A stretch of DNA of 64,000 nucleotides, taken from Helichrysum umbraculigerum (taxonomy: Eukaryota > Streptophyta > Magnoliopsida > Asterales > Asteraceae). Both the position numbers and the translations under genes were made by a program. Below are positions 62,532 to 64,000 of the stretch, in pieces. The notes beneath the pieces are model-generated. The model was not told the origin of the DNA. It saw nothing but the letters and a program-made list of their open reading frames with translations, and ran no database searches. The stretch is from the NCBI GenBank assembly GCA_949592205.1, contig CATIUR010000001.1, positions 212,728,250 to 212,792,249 of the forward strand. Direction: 5' to 3'. Numbering within the stretch: position 1 is the first letter of the stretch; each line of letters begins with the position of its first letter.

Positions 62532-64000
62532 TGTAACATCCCAAAATTTCAAAAATGATTAGTAGATTATAAAAATTATTAATTTAATGATTTTTGATTA
62601 TGAATTTGTTGTTTGAAAATATTAATAATATAATAATAGATAAAAGAATTAATTTAATATAACTATATGACTATTGGATAGTTGGATTTTAATTGTAAGC
62701 ATAGTTGTTAACTCGTGACTCGACTCGTGATTCGGAGTATTGATTTTTAACTCGTGACTCGTGACTCGACTCGACTCGTAAGAGTCATAATTTTACAATA
62801 AATACATATATTTATATCTATATGTATATTAGTGTTTAGATTTCTATCCTTAATTGAAGTAAAACATGATGAAAGTCATTAAATAACACAAATGTTTAAT
62901 TTATAATGGATTATTAGTCATTTCCTATCATATTTTGTCATTTTATATTTTGTGTGTCCGGTTTCTGACTCGTAAGAGTCGCCCAAGACTCGTAAGAGTA
63001 TCCCACGACTCGGAAGAGTCAATAAATGACTCGTAAGAGTCAAAGCCATTTACGAGTCAGGGTCCGAGTCGCCTCGTTTTTTGAATTTCTGAGCCGACTC
63101 GTGAATCGTAAGAGTTTAACAACTATGATTGTAAGTAAAAACTTCATCTAGGGACTATTATGCAAATAACAATAGTTGAGGGAGGTTTATTGGCAAAATA
63201 TCTAAACATGTAATTAACCAGGGGATTAGGGAACCCCAATCCCATTCCTTCCATTTAAGACTCCAAGGAAAAGACAAAACCAATTTTGATGGTGATAAGG
63301 GTTTCGATGATGAAATCGAAGAGATAAACACGATAAAATCCGTCAACCGATTATAGTATTCACCGTGGTAGATTGCTTTTTTATATTGATGGTTTATGTA
63401 TTCTTTTTGATGGTTTAAGGGATGAATAATTTCTGTAAAATTTGTTTTCTAGAGGTGTTGTGTGTGAGAACTAAAGATTGATTAGTTACATGACGATTTA
63501 CACGATTGTTGATTCTAAGGAAATCAGTAACTTTGTAAAATCGTGTAAAATCAAATAAAAACCTTTTTAAGCTTAAATTTGGTTTCCAAGTAGAAAATGA
63601 CATTCTCTAAATCTTTTCAGTTTAAACTTTCTGCTAATTCCGACTCTAAAAGGGTCAAACGAATCAATTTTTATAACCGGACAGCTTATTAACGAATGCA
63701 GCAACATGTGTTTTGATCGAATAGATCATTATATAATCGAATTTAAGTCCTAGAGCTTTGAAATTCTGGATAGAACTAGGTTTCTATGTTGAAGATAGGT
63801 CTGCAAATTTTTTTCGAATTTTGTCATGTATAAATGGTCATATTAATTCATGTTTGAAAGGGTGAAAGCTAGACGAGTTGAAATCGTGTAAAAGAAAAAT
63901 GGTACTACTTGTAAGCTCCTCAATTTATCCGTTTCCTTACTTCTTTACTCACCAGTAAGGCTATTAAAACTAAAACTTCACATTTAAATTACCATAGCTA
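62532..64000 (+). repeat. LTR C of E1, runs off the window
   Basis: Starts tgtaacatccca and follows LTR A through the region equivalent to about 32450 at the window end. It contains the hAT-like MITE at 62700-63127. The right end and any target duplication are outside the window. Confidence 0.82.
62700..63127. mobile_element. hAT-like MITE with 8-bp TSD in LTR C
   Basis: It begins catagttgttaactc and ends gagtttaacaactatg, inverted termini, with attgtaag duplicated at 62692-62699 and 63128-63135. LTRs A and B lack it, so this site is the empty form there. The interior is dominated by gactcgtaagagtc-like near-palindromic words. Confidence 0.88.

Noticed and set aside
63415..63603. 62-residue minus frame and its twin at 31839-32060
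   Set aside because: Both are the same chance frame in copies of the E1 LTR.

Overview
This is plant nuclear DNA. The genes have GT-AG introns, one encodes a plastid-type RNA-binding protein and another an ATL RING-H2 ligase, and the repeats are Ty3/Gypsy chromoviruses, Helitrons, Stowaway and hAT miniatures and an Au-like SINE tail. A eudicot is likely. Asteraceae is my guess from the style of the repeats, and it is only a guess.

Gene island, 1-14 kb. Four genes look intact. They are a three-finger CCCH protein like Arabidopsis C3H12 (two exons, 372-3926, +), an ATL29-type RING-H2 E3 ligase (single exon, 4689-5585, +), a GWT1/PIG-W inositol acyltransferase of GPI-anchor synthesis (16 exons, 6296-11730, +), and a chloroplast ribonucleoprotein with two RRMs like At2g35410 (four exons, 13805-12089, -) that converges on GWT1. 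The ATL and GWT1 neighbours match the Arabidopsis pair At4g17920/At4g17910 as I remember it. Every exon chain was checked for phase. The ATG starts given here replace longer frames that begin at TTG or GTG.

Transposon sea, 14.5-31.4 kb. In order: a hAT-like MITE with an 8-bp target duplication; a 2.5-kb solo LTR with a 5-bp duplication; two Helitrons nested in opposite orientation (18181-24559), the outer one carrying a fragment of a LYAR-type zinc-finger gene and the broken 3' half of an ALG5 gene; an internally deleted PIF/Harbinger element; a 3.6-kb terminal-inverted-repeat element that may encode an 80-residue basic protein; and one more Helitron 3' end.

Nested retroelements, 31.4-64 kb. 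The outermost unit is a non-coding LTR element in the order LTR-internal-LTR-internal-LTR, with all three LTRs in the same direction. Its middle LTR was hit by a 430-bp tandem-repeat block (itself hit by a solo LTR) and by an 18.6-kb chromovirus on the minus strand. The right LTR of that chromovirus took in another solo LTR and a young 7.75-kb non-coding element. Five insertions have target duplications that can be read directly (gttta, tgagg, tcaat, caaat, attgtaag), so the order of events is well supported. No intact host gene is visible after 13.8 kb.

The most unusual pattern is that four different LTR families each carry, in the middle of the LTR, a cluster of short CpG-rich palindromes of their own sequence. 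The sequence differs completely between families but the position is similar.
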